A stretch of 64,000 nt of DNA from Chitinophaga fulva (GTDB lineage: Bacteria; Bacteroidota; Bacteroidia; Chitinophagales; Chitinophagaceae), in the NCBI RefSeq assembly GCF_012927205.1, contig NZ_JABBGC010000001.1, positions 682,001 to 746,000 of the forward strand. The letters run 5' to 3'. The translations under genes were made by a program, and so were the position numbers. This document shows, piece after piece, positions 32,333-41,390 of this stretch. Below the pieces are notes generated by a model. The model did no database searches, was not told the origin of the DNA, and saw only the letters and a program-made list of their open reading frames with translations. Each line of letters begins with the position of its first letter. Positions within the stretch are counted from its first letter, which is position 1.

Positions 32333-33497
32333 AGATTTTACATTCAACGAGCTGCCTGAGAGTAGCTTTTCCGCCAAAATCCCGATACACCCCTGAAAGA
32401 AAAAATTTCATCGACTTCTCACGCGATAGTTAACGCTCCCAGAATTATCTCTCCCATCATCCGCTCAGCTCTACAAAAAGCATCGAATTCTCAACGCCTT
32501 GTCAAGCCACTGAGAATCCCACAGATTATTTTAAACACTCCCGAACCCGGAGAGCAAAAAATATTCAATTCTCAACGCACTACTTAAGCTTCGAGAGTGG
32601 CCTCTCTATCAACCTTTCTGCTCACCTCTCTTTCCTGCAAAATATACGCGATTCTCACGGCCCTCACTACACGCTGAGAATCGTACGCCTATTCCCTTAT
32701 CTCCGGGAAGGCAATTCCCCTACAAATATGAAATTCTCAGCGCCTTAGGTACAAGCTGAGAATTCAATCAATTTTCCTCTACTGAATAATTTCTCACAAT
32801 TAAAAATTCATTCGATTCTCAGCGCACTCCCAAGCGCCTGAGAATCGAATGAATTTTTCACATCCGGGGATACCCCAATACCGGCAGCATTCTCAGCGCA
32901 CAGACAATGCGCTGAGGTTTTAACCAAAACTAAAATCCCGGGGTAACCCTTGATCTTCAATAAATATTCTATTCTCAGAGCACTCATAAAAATGAATTTA
33001 ATAAAGGCCCTCAGGGCCAGCTTGCCCGGAAAAAAAGATTTTCATCCGTGGGTATGCACCAGTATCATATGGTTTTTAATGCCTCCTAATGCGGAAAACG
33101 CAAAAGCTCACTAAAAAATAAAAGCGCTGAGAATGGAGTGAAATATCAAATCACGGGGTGTGCCCATCATCTGATATTTCATTCAATTCTCAGCGCCTTC
33201 AAAAAATATGCTGTCTATGCTGCGATAAGAGAAAATTCCGGGGTCAGTAAAAACAATAACTCAAATAAAAGACTCTCATGAAACTTACAAGGCTTTGAGA
33301 ATCTCATAAAAAAAAAATTTGCGGGCTAACCCAAGGCACAAAAAGAAAATTAAAATCTCAGCGCCTTCAAAATGAAAATTTAACCCGTTATGCACATAGT
33401 GAAGAGGAAATCAGGACGCCAGGTGTAAATAAACGGGGAAATGGTGTGAACAACAACAAATATCGCATTCTCAAAGCCTTCGTAACCTCCTGAGAAT
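32333..33497. repeat. Array of 31-bp inverted repeats with 82-bp period
   Basis: About fourteen elements start at 32333, 32415, 32487, 32568, 32651, 32733, 32815, 32889, 32971, 33104, 33186, 33272, 33354 and 33467. Good copies are exactly 31 bp with arms ATTCTCAGCGC and GCGCTGAGAAT. Steps are 82, 72, 81, 83, 82, 82, 74, 82, 133, 82, 86, 82 and 113. Linkers are mostly 51 nt and many have a G-rich dyad at the centre (CCGGGGATACCCC, CGGGGTAACCC). Copies at 32333, 32971, 33186 and 33354 keep only one clear arm. No gene is present. The function is unknown. Confidence 0.85.
32806..32854. repeat. Best copy of the 31-bp element with extended palindrome
   Basis: The element at 32815-32845 has perfect outer arms, and its flanks ATTCATTCG (32806) and CGAATGAAT (to 32854) pair too, giving a 49-nt near-palindrome. 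It shows that pairing extends from the element into the linkers. Confidence 0.8.
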
Positions 33498-33523
33498 TAA
33501 ATGGTTCTGATCAAAAAAGGAAA

Positions 33524-33550
33524 GCCCCGGGGTTGTGTAAACCTCGGGGC
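33524..33550 (-). terminator. Intrinsic terminator of nadA
   Basis: The stem GCCCCGGGGTT / AAACCTCGGGGC encloses a GTGT loop with one mismatch. Read leftward it is followed by TTTCCTTTTTT, as expected for a terminator of the leftward nadA transcript about 75 nt downstream of its stop. It also carries the CGGGG word found at the linker centres of the adjacent array. Confidence 0.65.
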
Positions 33551-33622
33551 CTCGGCGTCATGAAAACAAGTTGATTAACTAAAAAATTAAATTTGAATTA
33601 TATTGAAAATCAAATAGTTAAA

Positions 33623-34630
33623 TTAAAGACCAGCACGTGCACTAATTTCCAGCATGCGTTCTATCGGCTTTTTAGCGGCGATTCTCAGACTTTCTTCCAT
33701 GGTGATTTCCGGCTGTTCGTATTCCATGCACAGATACAGCTTTTCGAGTGTATTCAATTTCATGTGTGGACAGTCGTTACATGCACATGCATTATTGGGT
33801 GGTGCAGGAATAAAAGTCTTACCCGGATTTTCTTTTTGCATCTGATGTAGAATACCGGTTTCAGTCACCACGATATATTCCTGTGCATCATCTTTTTTGC
33901 TGAAGTTCAACAAACCGGTAGTGGAACCGATATAGTCAGCCACTGCCAGTACCGCCGGTTCACATTCCGGATGTGCAATAATTTTTGCTTTCGGATGCTG
34001 TGTTTTCAGTTTGGTGATTTTTTCCAGCGAAAAAATTTCGTGTACCATACAGGCTCCGTTCCACAGTACCATATCCCGACCGGTTTTCTTGATCAGGTAA
34101 GAACCGAGGTTGCGGTCCGGTGCAAAAATGATGGGTTGGTCTTTCGGAACACTTTCGATAATTTTTTCCGCATTGGAAGAAGTACAGATAATATCGCTGA
34201 GTGCCTTGATACCTGCAGAGCAGTTGATGTAGGAAATCACGATATGGTCTGGGTACTTATCTCTGAATTTTTTGAACAGTTCGGGAGGAGCACTGTCGGC
34301 CAGGGAACATCCGGCTTTCAGGTCCGGCAGGAGTACCTTTTTCTGGGGGCTCAAAATTTTTGCCGTTTCGGCCATAAAATGCACGCCGGCAAAAACGATA
34401 ATATCTGCATCTGTTTTCGCGGCCTGTTGGCTGAGGCCCAGACTGTCTCCGATGTAATCGGCCACATCCTGAATATCCGGCTCCTGGTAATAGTGCGCCA
34501 GTACGATCGCATTTTTTTCTTTTTTCAGATTTTCGATCGCTGCAAACAAGTCCAAGGCAGGGTCAACCGGTATATCCAAAAATCCGTTATGCTGCAAATT
34601 TTTTTTCGCGACAGCGATTTCTGTAATCAT
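33623..34630 (-). CDS. nadA: Quinolinate synthase NadA
   Basis: A 335-residue iron-sulfur enzyme condensing iminoaspartate with dihydroxyacetone phosphate in NAD synthesis. Signatures are [21 protein letters not shown] (in pieces, about 41-62), [21 protein letters not shown] with the first cluster Cys, [10 protein letters not shown] with the second region, and [13 protein letters not shown] with the last. Three Cys ligands hold the 4Fe-4S cluster. No nadB or nadC is adjacent. The gene lies between the phased origin array and a second DnaA-box cluster. Confidence 0.96.
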   Translation of the reverse strand: MITEIAVAKKNLQHNGFLDIPVDPALDLFAAIENLKKEKNAIVLAHYYQEPDIQDVADYIGDSLGLSQQAAKTDADIIVFAGVHFMAETAKILSPQKKVLLPDLKAGCSLADSAPPELFKKFRDKYPDHIVISYINCSAGIKALSDIICTSSNAEKIIESVPKDQPIIFAPDRNLGSYLIKKTGRDMVLWNGACMVHEIFSLEKITKLKTQHPKAKIIAHPECEPAVLAVADYIGSTTGLLNFSKKDDAQEYIVVTETGILHQMQKENPGKTFIPAPPNNACACNDCPHMKLNTLEKLYLCMEYEQPEITMEESLRIAAKKPIERMLEISARAGL

Positions 34631-35334
34631 AACTATATACTTATTTAAATATTTAAAAAGAAAAGCCCACTACTATTAGGGCTGTGAATATGTGGAAATT
34701 AATTTTCCAGCGCCTGTACAAATGTAGTTGTTATTCCTTTTTTATACGCTTTCCACATCTAATTAACACCCTCTTTCCGCGTCATTGCTGGATTTTACCT
34801 ACTTCATCCACATAGGTGGATATCGTTGTTGGTGAAAATCTTTTTCGGCATGTGGGTATTGGAAAAATGTTAAAAGAACGCTTTTACTATCCACAATTCA
34901 CCATCCCATTTTCTGAGGTAAACTTTTAGGAGAAAAACAAAATTAGTTTTACCGCAGTATAAGGGCACCTTTTCCCACCTTATTTTCAGTTTTACAGGTG
35001 GTTTTACACAGCAATTGTGGAAAAAAACCGAGCGGACGACAAAAACCGCCGGAAAGTGTGTGTATTGAAAATAACCCTGTTTTATTCACATTTTGCTGTG
35101 GATTGTTAAAAATGGCTTTTTCACAATTGTGCATAAACTGTCGGGTGACTGGTTGCTGCTGTTTTACGAAAATAGCTGTTCCCGCGGGCATTTTGAAACA
35201 CTAAAGCATTGAAAAAAAGCGCATTGAAAAAAGGGGATATCTGTGGAAAACCTGTGAATGATAACCAGTCCACAAAAGTGTTAAAAAGGCCTCAAATCCT
35301 TTGCTGTATTGGGTTTGAACGGAAAAAATACTCT
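34631..35334. other. Second, mixed-orientation DnaA-box cluster
   Basis: This non-coding stretch contains DnaA-box-like sites on both strands: TTATTCACA at 35082-35090 (plus) and TGTGCATAA at 35128-35136 (minus strand TTATGCACA), both exact to TTATNCACA; TGTGGAAAA at 35016-35024 and 35242-35250 (minus strand TTTTCCACA); and weaker ones near 34683, 34692, 34749, 34805, 34889, 35097, 35118 and 35252. No regular spacing is evident. It may be a second part of a split origin or a DnaA-controlled region before ppiD. Confidence 0.6.
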
Positions 35335-35366
35335 TTTGCAGTTACAGTTTATTTATTCTATTTTTG
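35335..35366 (+). promoter_or_regulatory. Bacteroidota-type promoter of the ppiD gene
   Basis: TTTG (35335-35338) and TATTTTTG (35359-35366) are 20 nt apart, an exact match to TTTG-N17/23-TAnnTTTG. The start codon is 31 nt past the -7 box, so the leader is about 20-25 nt. Confidence 0.82.
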
Positions 35367-35396
35367 CTTTCCTTAAAAATGTAGACTATATAATAT

Positions 35397-37490
35397 ATGT
35401 CAGTAATTCAGAAAATCAGGGACAAATACGCCGTCGTGATCGTAGTAGTGATTTGCCTGGCTATTGTTAGTTTCCTGTTGCAGGATGCCTTTTTTGGCAA
35501 AAGTTCTCTCGCCCGCCGTTCTACTACTGTGGGTAAAGTAAACGGTGAAGAGCTGGATCTCGGAGAATACCAGCGCCGTATTCAGGATGCCGAAGCAGGC
35601 GCTCGCCAGCAGATGCCCAATGGTAATATTGACGAACAAACCCGTCAATATATCCGTGAGCAGGTTTGGAACCAGTTTCTGAATGAACAGATTATGCAGT
35701 CCCAATATGCTAAACTGGGTATTGCGGTGACTGAAGGGGAAGTGGTGGACCAAATTAAAGGTAAAAACCCGAACCCGATCGTTGTTCAGCAATTTACCCG
35801 TGATGGTCAGTTTGACCGCGTGGCATTGCAACAGACCATCGCACAGGCTCCTCAGAACCCACAAATCCGTGCGGCCCTGGCTCAGCTGGAAACCTACATC
35901 GCTAAATCCCAGGAACAGCTGAAATATATCACCCTCATTAAACAAGGTGTATATTATCCTAAATGGATGGCTGCCCAACAGCAGGAAGATAACAGCAAGA
36001 CCGCTACTATCTCTTATGTAAGCGTGCCTTATGCTTCTATCGCTGACTCCACTATTAAAGTAACTGATGCTGAACTGAACCGGTTCATTCAGGACCATAA
36101 ACAACTCTTTAAAGTAGAAGAATCCCGGAAAGTGGAATATGTATCCTTTGATGCTGTTCCTTCTGCCCAGGACTCCGCTGCTGCTATCCATCAGATTCTT
36201 GCCCTGAAAGCAGAACTGGATACCACTCACGATGTTGCCGGTTTCATCAACCGTAACTCTGAGATCAAATATTATGATGGCTACGTTTCTAAAAATGCAG
36301 CCCAGGTGCCTCAGAAAGATTCTATCGTAAATCTGCCTGTAGGCTCCGTATTCGGCCCTTACTTTGACAACAACCTGATCGTGTTTGCTAAAATGGTAGA
36401 CCGCAAAAACATGCCTGACAGCGTGAAAGTGCGTCATATCCTGGTCGCTTCCGGTCCTCAGGGCGGTTTACCGGATTCTATCGCTAAAAAACGCGCTGAT
36501 AGCATCGAGGTAGCTGTTAAAGGTGGTGCTGACTTCAAAGCGCTGGTTACCCAGTACTCTGATGATCCGGGCAGCAAACAAAACGGCGGTGAATACGACA
36601 TCACGCCTGCTACACAGTTTGTACCTGAATTTAAAGATTTCGCTTTTGAAGGTTCCAAAGGTCAGATCAAAGTGGTAAAAACCCAGTTTGGTTACCACGT
36701 GATTGAAATCATGGATCAGAAAAATGTTGGTCCGGCTATTAAAGTGGCTTACCTCGGTAAATCTGTTGATGCCAGCAAAGAAACCAACAACAACGCTTAC
36801 GGCGCCGCCAGCGATTTCGCAGGTAAAAGCCGTACCGCTGTTAATTTCGAAAAGAATGTTCAACAAGGTAAACTGAATAAAAGAATTGCTGATAACCTCC
36901 GCCCGATGGATTTTGTAATCCCAGGTATCGGACAGTCCCGAGAATTGGTTCGCTGGGCTTACGAAGCTAAAAAAGGAGATGTGAGCACAGTGTTTACTTT
37001 TGATGATAAATATGTAGTAGCTGTACTGACCAGCGTTCGTGCTGAAGGTACTGCTCCGCTGGATGACGTAAGACCTCAGGTAGAAGCTGAAGTGAAAAAA
37101 CATAAGAAAGCTGAACAGATCATCGCGAAACTGCAAACTCCAGCCAGCCTGGACGCAGCAGCTAAATCTTCCAATCAGCCAGTGCTGAAAGCAGAAGGTG
37201 TAAGCTTCGCTTCTCCGTTCATCGCTTCTCTGGGCTTCGAGCCTCGTGTTGCCGGTGCTTCTTTCAACAAAAGCTGGGGTATCGCCAAAGTATCTGCTCC
37301 CATTGAAGGTAATGCTGCAGTATACGTGATCAAAGCTGACAGCTATGAGCCTGTTGCACAACCTGCACAGGACCTGGCTACTCAGCAGGCTGCTTACGAA
37401 CAAGGTATCAAATCCCTGCTCGATCAACAGCTGTTTGAAGTGCTGAAGAAGAAAAGCGACATCAAGGACACTCGCGGTAAATTCTTCTAG
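35397..37490 (+). CDS. ppiD: PpiD/SurA-like periplasmic peptidyl-prolyl isomerase
   Basis: A 697-residue envelope folding factor with one N-terminal membrane helix (about 12-31, AVVIVVVICLAIVSFLL) and a large periplasmic part. A SurA-N-like chaperone domain (about 45-200) is followed by a parvulin domain (about 340-445) with VKVRHILVASG, GGADFKALVTQYSDDPGSKQNGGEYD and FGYHVIEIMD, and a long C-terminal domain. Members assist folding of newly exported outer-membrane and periplasmic proteins. The layout matches PpiD rather than SurA, which lacks the membrane anchor. The gene is single, with its own promoter and terminator. Confidence 0.9.
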   Translation: MSVIQKIRDKYAVVIVVVICLAIVSFLLQDAFFGKSSLARRSTTVGKVNGEELDLGEYQRRIQDAEAGARQQMPNGNIDEQTRQYIREQVWNQFLNEQIMQSQYAKLGIAVTEGEVVDQIKGKNPNPIVVQQFTRDGQFDRVALQQTIAQAPQNPQIRAALAQLETYIAKSQEQLKYITLIKQGVYYPKWMAAQQQEDNSKTATISYVSVPYASIADSTIKVTDAELNRFIQDHKQLFKVEESRKVEYVSFDAVPSAQDSAAAIHQILALKAELDTTHDVAGFINRNSEIKYYDGYVSKNAAQVPQKDSIVNLPVGSVFGPYFDNNLIVFAKMVDRKNMPDSVKVRHILVASGPQGGLPDSIAKKRADSIEVAVKGGADFKALVTQYSDDPGSKQNGGEYDITPATQFVPEFKDFAFEGSKGQIKVVKTQFGYHVIEIMDQKNVGPAIKVAYLGKSVDASKETNNNAYGAASDFAGKSRTAVNFEKNVQQGKLNKRIADNLRPMDFVIPGIGQSRELVRWAYEAKKGDVSTVFTFDDKYVVAVLTSVRAEGTAPLDDVRPQVEAEVKKHKKAEQIIAKLQTPASLDAAAKSSNQPVLKAEGVSFASPFIASLGFEPRVAGASFNKSWGIAKVSAPIEGNAAVYVIKADSYEPVAQPAQDLATQQAAYEQGIKSLLDQQLFEVLKKKSDIKDTRGKFF

Positions 37491-37521
37491 TAGACGGAAT
37501 ACATTTTTAACTGACATAAGG

Positions 37522-37550
37522 AAAAGGGAGGCAGTAATGCCTCCCTTTTT
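37522..37550 (+). terminator. Intrinsic terminator of the ppiD gene
   Basis: GGGAGGC pairs with GCCTCCC around AGTAAT, preceded by AAAA and followed by TTTTT. It starts 32 nt after the stop codon. Confidence 0.9.
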
Positions 37551-37595
37551 AGTGCCCATATCTTCGTAAATTTGTTAGGTTAAATACAGACAGTT

Positions 37596-38102
37596 ATGGA
37601 TGAAATCATTAATAAAGTAGCACAGAGTGGCTTGGAAACCATTGATTTGGAGCAATTTTACCCCAAAGGGGAGACTGTCATTTTTGATATGAAAGACTAT
37701 CTTTTTATGGGAATGATCCTGAAAGAGAAGGACTTTCGTACGGCTATGCAGTCACACGACTGGGAACAATACCGTGGAAAAAATGTGGGTTTGGTATGTA
37801 CCGCCGACGCGGTAGTGCCCCTGTGGGCTTATATGCTGGTGATGACCAACCTGGAACCGGTGGCGGCCTATGCAGCCTTCGGCGACGCGGAGTTTATATA
37901 TAAAACATTGTATCTGAAGAATTTATCCACCCTGGATGTAGCTGCTTTTGAAGATAAACGTATCGTGATCAAAGGTTGTGGCGACCAGCGGGTGGGTGAA
38001 GTGGCTTATGCGGAAATAACCCGGCTGCTGCGCCCGGTAGCCAAGAGTATTATGTACGGGGAACCTTGTTCTTCTGTACCGGTTTATAAGAAAAAGGCCT
38101 AA
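37596..38102 (+). CDS. DUF2480 family protein
   Basis: A 168-residue soluble protein of the DUF2480 family, which I know mainly from Bacteroidota. Conserved words include LEQFYPKGETVIFDMKDYLF, AMQSHDWEQYRGKNVGLVCTADAVVPLWAYMLV and IVIKGCGDQRVGEVAYAEI. It has two or three conserved Cys but no known catalytic motif. Relatives often lie near Fe-S assembly genes, but none is here. A -7-like box TAAATTTG (37566-37573) lies 22 nt before the start. Its end overlaps the corA end by 4 nt. Confidence 0.88.
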   Translation: MDEIINKVAQSGLETIDLEQFYPKGETVIFDMKDYLFMGMILKEKDFRTAMQSHDWEQYRGKNVGLVCTADAVVPLWAYMLVMTNLEPVAAYAAFGDAEFIYKTLYLKNLSTLDVAAFEDKRIVIKGCGDQRVGEVAYAEITRLLRPVAKSIMYGEPCSSVPVYKKKA

Positions 38103-39220
38103 AACCAGCCCCGTTTCCTGAAAATCAGGATCATCAGTATGAGGAGCAGTCCCATACCACCCAGGGTATAGAAATAACCATTGTGGCTTTCCAACTCCGG
38201 CATGTTGTGGAAGTTCATGCCATAAATACCGGCAATCAGTGTTAATGGTGTTAGTAACGTGGTTACTACCGCCAGCACTTTCATGATTTCATTCATTTTG
38301 AGATTGAGCTGGGTATGGTACATCTCCTGTACGTTTAGGATCATGTCGCGGTAGTTATCTGCCAGGTCATTACATTGGATGATGTGGTCGTACACATCTT
38401 TGTAATACTTGGTGACATTGTCTTCCAGCAGTTCGCTTTCGCTTTTGAGGAAACCGTTTACCAGCTCGCGAACAGGTGCTATTGCCCTTTTGAAGAGAAA
38501 TACCTGACGGCGGAGGAAGTTGATCCGCGCGAGTGTCCGGGTATTGGGTTCATGCTGTACCACATCTTCCATGAGCTCTATTCTTTCCCCCAGTTTATCC
38601 AGCACGGTAAAATAACTGTCTACAATCACGTCCAGCAGCGAATAACAGAGAAAATCCATGGAACCGTTGCGAATACGGGAACCAGGAATTTTGAGTTTAT
38701 CCCGTACCGGGTCAAACACATCCCTGGTAGGATCTTCCTGGAAAGAAATCACGAAATTTTTTCCCATGACGATGCTCACCTGTTCCTGGTCTATGGTAGA
38801 TGCTTCGCTATTGAAATACATCATCGGCAGGATGCAGAATAACCGCTCGCCAATGTCATCCATTTTGGCGCGTTGTCCTACGCTGAGAACGTCCTCTTCT
38901 ATCAATGGGTGGATCATGTAATGCTGACAAATGGCGTGTACATCGTCTTTCCGGATACCATCCACATTGATCCAGGTGAAAGTGGGTTTATCACGATAGG
39001 CAAACACCTCTTCTAAAGACACCAATGTTTCCTCCGTACAGGCGTTACCACTATAATCGAAAACAGTGATTTTACTGGTTTCGGCTGGTTTGCGTGAAGC
39101 CACGCTCGTAGCCGGATTGAAGTTCATGATGCGCTGCCGCTTTACCTTGAAAGGGTTGAGCTCATCCAACACATCCAGTACGCCGGGAATAGGCAGTCTC
39201 TTTTTCACTGATTTAAGCAT
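38099..39220 (-). CDS. corA: Magnesium/cobalt transporter CorA
   Basis: A 373-residue divalent cation channel. The long cytoplasmic N-domain (1-300) contains TFTWINVDGI, IHPLIEEDVLSVGQRAKMDD and VQHEPNTRTLARINFLRRQVFLFKRAIAPVRE. Two C-terminal membrane helices flank the selectivity motif YGMNF (G-M-N). The tail KRGWF is basic and cytoplasmic as usual. CorA imports Mg2+ down the membrane potential. Its 3' end overlaps that of the convergent DUF2480 gene by 4 nt. Confidence 0.95.
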   Translation of the reverse strand: MLKSVKKRLPIPGVLDVLDELNPFKVKRQRIMNFNPATSVASRKPAETSKITVFDYSGNACTEETLVSLEEVFAYRDKPTFTWINVDGIRKDDVHAICQHYMIHPLIEEDVLSVGQRAKMDDIGERLFCILPMMYFNSEASTIDQEQVSIVMGKNFVISFQEDPTRDVFDPVRDKLKIPGSRIRNGSMDFLCYSLLDVIVDSYFTVLDKLGERIELMEDVVQHEPNTRTLARINFLRRQVFLFKRAIAPVRELVNGFLKSESELLEDNVTKYYKDVYDHIIQCNDLADNYRDMILNVQEMYHTQLNLKMNEIMKVLAVVTTLLTPLTLIAGIYGMNFHNMPELESHNGYFYTLGGMGLLLILMILIFRKRGWF

Positions 39221-39338
39221 AAATACGGTATCTGCAAAGGATCATTTTCCAACCGAATTTAAATCAAAATCCGGTAAGGAGTGAGGAAAGTAAATTTCTC
39301 CCTTAAGTCCTATAGGGTATATAGGAAATTGATGTACT

Positions 39339-39369
39339 AAAAAGGCCGCAAAAACTTTGCGGCCTTTTT
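39339..39369 (-). terminator. Intrinsic terminator of the DUF3472 gene
   Basis: AAAAAGGCCGCAAA pairs with TTGCGGCCTTTTT around a short loop. The leftward transcript from the gene stopping at 39411 would end with a T-run after the stem. It lies 119 nt upstream of the corA start. Confidence 0.85.
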
Positions 39370-39410
39370 GAAGAATAACGATGACGGATACACGGTAACA
39401 TAATAGCATA

Positions 39411-40670
39411 CTAAAAACGGGGCAGTGTTATTTCCGGATGTTTACCGGTGGCTGGCCGTTCAAAGAAATCTCCGTATTTGGCATTGGCTGGTTTGAAGCC
39501 GCTGGTCCACAGATAGAACCAGCCGTTTTCGGAGCCCCCGCCGAAATCCAGGCGGTCTTTGGCTTTAGCGGTGGCATCATTCGTAAATTTAGCTTTGGTC
39601 AGCTCTATCCATTCGCCGGTATCTGTTTTTATCCAGTGATTGCCGTAGTAGCCTTTTCTGCCGAGGTGGCCATTTTCAAAAGAGAAATTTTCGAGGAAGG
39701 AGTACAGATGCCCCATGTACTTACCATCTTTCGGTGCGCGGAAACTGGCTATCAGCTTCCACTCATGATGTTCCGGCACATAGAAATACGCGGTGTAGGT
39801 GGTGGTAGTACCAACGGGAACGCTGTGCATCAGAAAGCGATAGGTTTCGCCGGCCTTCCAATTGTATTCCCAGTGACTGTGGCCGCCGGTGCCTTCGCCG
39901 CCAAAACCGCTGGCATATACGCTATCGCCCTTGGCGAGCATTACTACCTGGTCTTCATATTTTACGTTGTCACGTTTGTCGGGCTCACTACCGGCATCCC
40001 ATACGGAGAAGATAATTCTTCTTTCAACAGCTGAGTTGACCTGCATGCCGAAATAACCACGGTGAAAGCCGCAAGACATAAAATAGGTGCCGATCTTGTC
40101 CTCTCCCGCCGGGACTTTTATTTCACCATAGAACCACTCCACATTTTTTCCTTCGGGAACAGGATAGTTGAGATGTACCGAAGCAGAGCGCCTCCATGAT
40201 TTGGGATTGAACTGGATATCCTTGGTGGCGGCGCCTTCCAGGCTGATGCCTTTTACATCGGCGTATATCTTACCGGATTTTTCCAATCCTTTGAGGGTAA
40301 TAGTGTAGAAACCTGTTTGCTTGATATTGGTTTCCAGTGCAGGAATGGTTACAAAATCATTGTTATTAGGAATGCTAACTATTTTTGAAATTCCATTCAC
40401 GGTAACCTGCACTTTACTACCAGCATCGGAGCGAGCTTGTAGGGTGACTTTCAGTTTTCCGGTGGTGGCGGCGTGAAAATAGAAGTTGACCGTATTCTCA
40501 CTGCCGGTCCAGTTTGTCACGCCCTTGTTTTCATTGATGTCCACATTTTTCTCCTCCGGATCAGCATAGGCCGTGAACCCGGGGAGTACGACGGGAGATG
40601 ATTGCGCCGAAACCTGTTGTGTGGCCAGCAGGCCGGTGAACAGGGCGCAGAAAAGCATATTTTTTTTCAT
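39411..40670 (-). CDS. Secreted DUF3472 (with N-terminal DUF5077) protein
   Basis: A 419-residue exported protein, signal peptide MKKNMLFCALFTGLLATQQVSAQ. Residues about 25-150 form a carbohydrate-binding-like beta domain (VVLPGFTAYADPEEKN), fitting DUF5077, and about 160-400 form DUF3472 (WFYGEIKVPAGEDKIGTYFMSCGFHRGYFGMQVN, read in pieces, and FSVWDAGSEPD). Such proteins occur in polysaccharide-using Bacteroidota and may bind glycans; no reaction is known. It is a single gene with a strong terminator. Confidence 0.88.
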   Translation of the reverse strand: MKKNMLFCALFTGLLATQQVSAQSSPVVLPGFTAYADPEEKNVDINENKGVTNWTGSENTVNFYFHAATTGKLKVTLQARSDAGSKVQVTVNGISKIVSIPNNNDFVTIPALETNIKQTGFYTITLKGLEKSGKIYADVKGISLEGAATKDIQFNPKSWRRSASVHLNYPVPEGKNVEWFYGEIKVPAGEDKIGTYFMSCGFHRGYFGMQVNSAVERRIIFSVWDAGSEPDKRDNVKYEDQVVMLAKGDSVYASGFGGEGTGGHSHWEYNWKAGETYRFLMHSVPVGTTTTYTAYFYVPEHHEWKLIASFRAPKDGKYMGHLYSFLENFSFENGHLGRKGYYGNHWIKTDTGEWIELTKAKFTNDATAKAKDRLDFGGGSENGWFYLWTSGFKPANAKYGDFFERPATGKHPEITLPRF

Positions 40671-40870
40671 TGTTCAGTAATTAGTGTCAACAAATAAAAC
40701 AGTCAGATTCACCAAATGCAACAATTGGCATCAAAATATTACACTGGAATGAGATTCCTTTCTTTCTACGGTATGAGAAAAAATATATACAACGGTTATG
40801 CGACCGCGGGCGCGGGGCTGTGCCTATCCTTCACCAGCAGGATACCCAGAGATCTGGTGTTTCTCCTTCC

Positions 40871-41248
40871 CTATTTTTTAGGCTTTTTGTATTTGATTTC
40901 CACGTTTGCAACGCCGGTATTGAGCATGCCCAGTTTCGAAGCAGCTTTTTTAGATAGATCGATGATCCTGCCGGGAGCAAACGGCCCTCTGTCATTGATA
41001 CGTACCTTCACCGAGCGGCCGTTGGCGATATTGACAACTTTTACGCGGGTACCAAAAGGAAGCGATTTATGGGCTGCCGTCAGGTGCCGTTGCCGGAATG
41101 TTTCCCCGCTGGCAGTGCGTTTCCCATCAAAAGAATCGGCGTAGTACGAAGCTTTCCCATTTTGGGTAACCTTACGGCTACACGCTGTTGTGCTGATCAT
41201 CAGTGTTGCACAGGCGAGTAACAGGTATGGATGTAGTGATCGTCTCAT
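40871..41248 (-). CDS. rlpA: RlpA-like septal ring lipoprotein
   Basis: A 125-residue lipoprotein-like protein, lipobox LMISTTAC with Cys23, followed by a double-psi beta-barrel domain. The core words are [56 protein letters not shown] and KKAASKLGM. RlpA acts on bare peptidoglycan glycans as a lytic transglycosylase in some bacteria. The SPOR domain found in longer RlpA is absent. The start at 41248 is chosen because it begins the signal sequence. Confidence 0.9.
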   Translation of the reverse strand: MRRSLHPYLLLACATLMISTTACSRKVTQNGKASYYADSFDGKRTASGETFRQRHLTAAHKSLPFGTRVKVVNIANGRSVKVRINDRGPFAPGRIIDLSKKAASKLGMLNTGVANVEIKYKKPKK

Positions 41249-41390
41249 AAATAGGCCGCGGTTTAGTCGTATAAATATAATGATATTTTCTGATGGGTGG
41301 CAGGCCCGTTTATTGGAGCGATGGAGGCTTAAACAAAGTATCAATGCTGTTGTTTTTTAAAAGCACATCCTGAAAAATAAAAACATATTT

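Noticed and set aside
32333..33497. CRISPR array (31-bp repeats with ~51-nt spacers)
   Set aside because: The repeats are strongly diverged from each other, the spacers are AT-rich and themselves palindromic with a shared G-rich centre, and there is no cas gene or leader. A true array has nearly identical repeats and unrelated spacers.
36685..36705. CACGTG at about 36693 as another parS site
   Set aside because: It lies in the ppiD coding region and the flanking bases do not match TGTTNCACGTGNAACA.
40716..41144. 142-residue rightward open frame opposite rlpA
   Set aside because: It overlaps the rlpA coding frame antisense and runs across its downstream gap; no family features.
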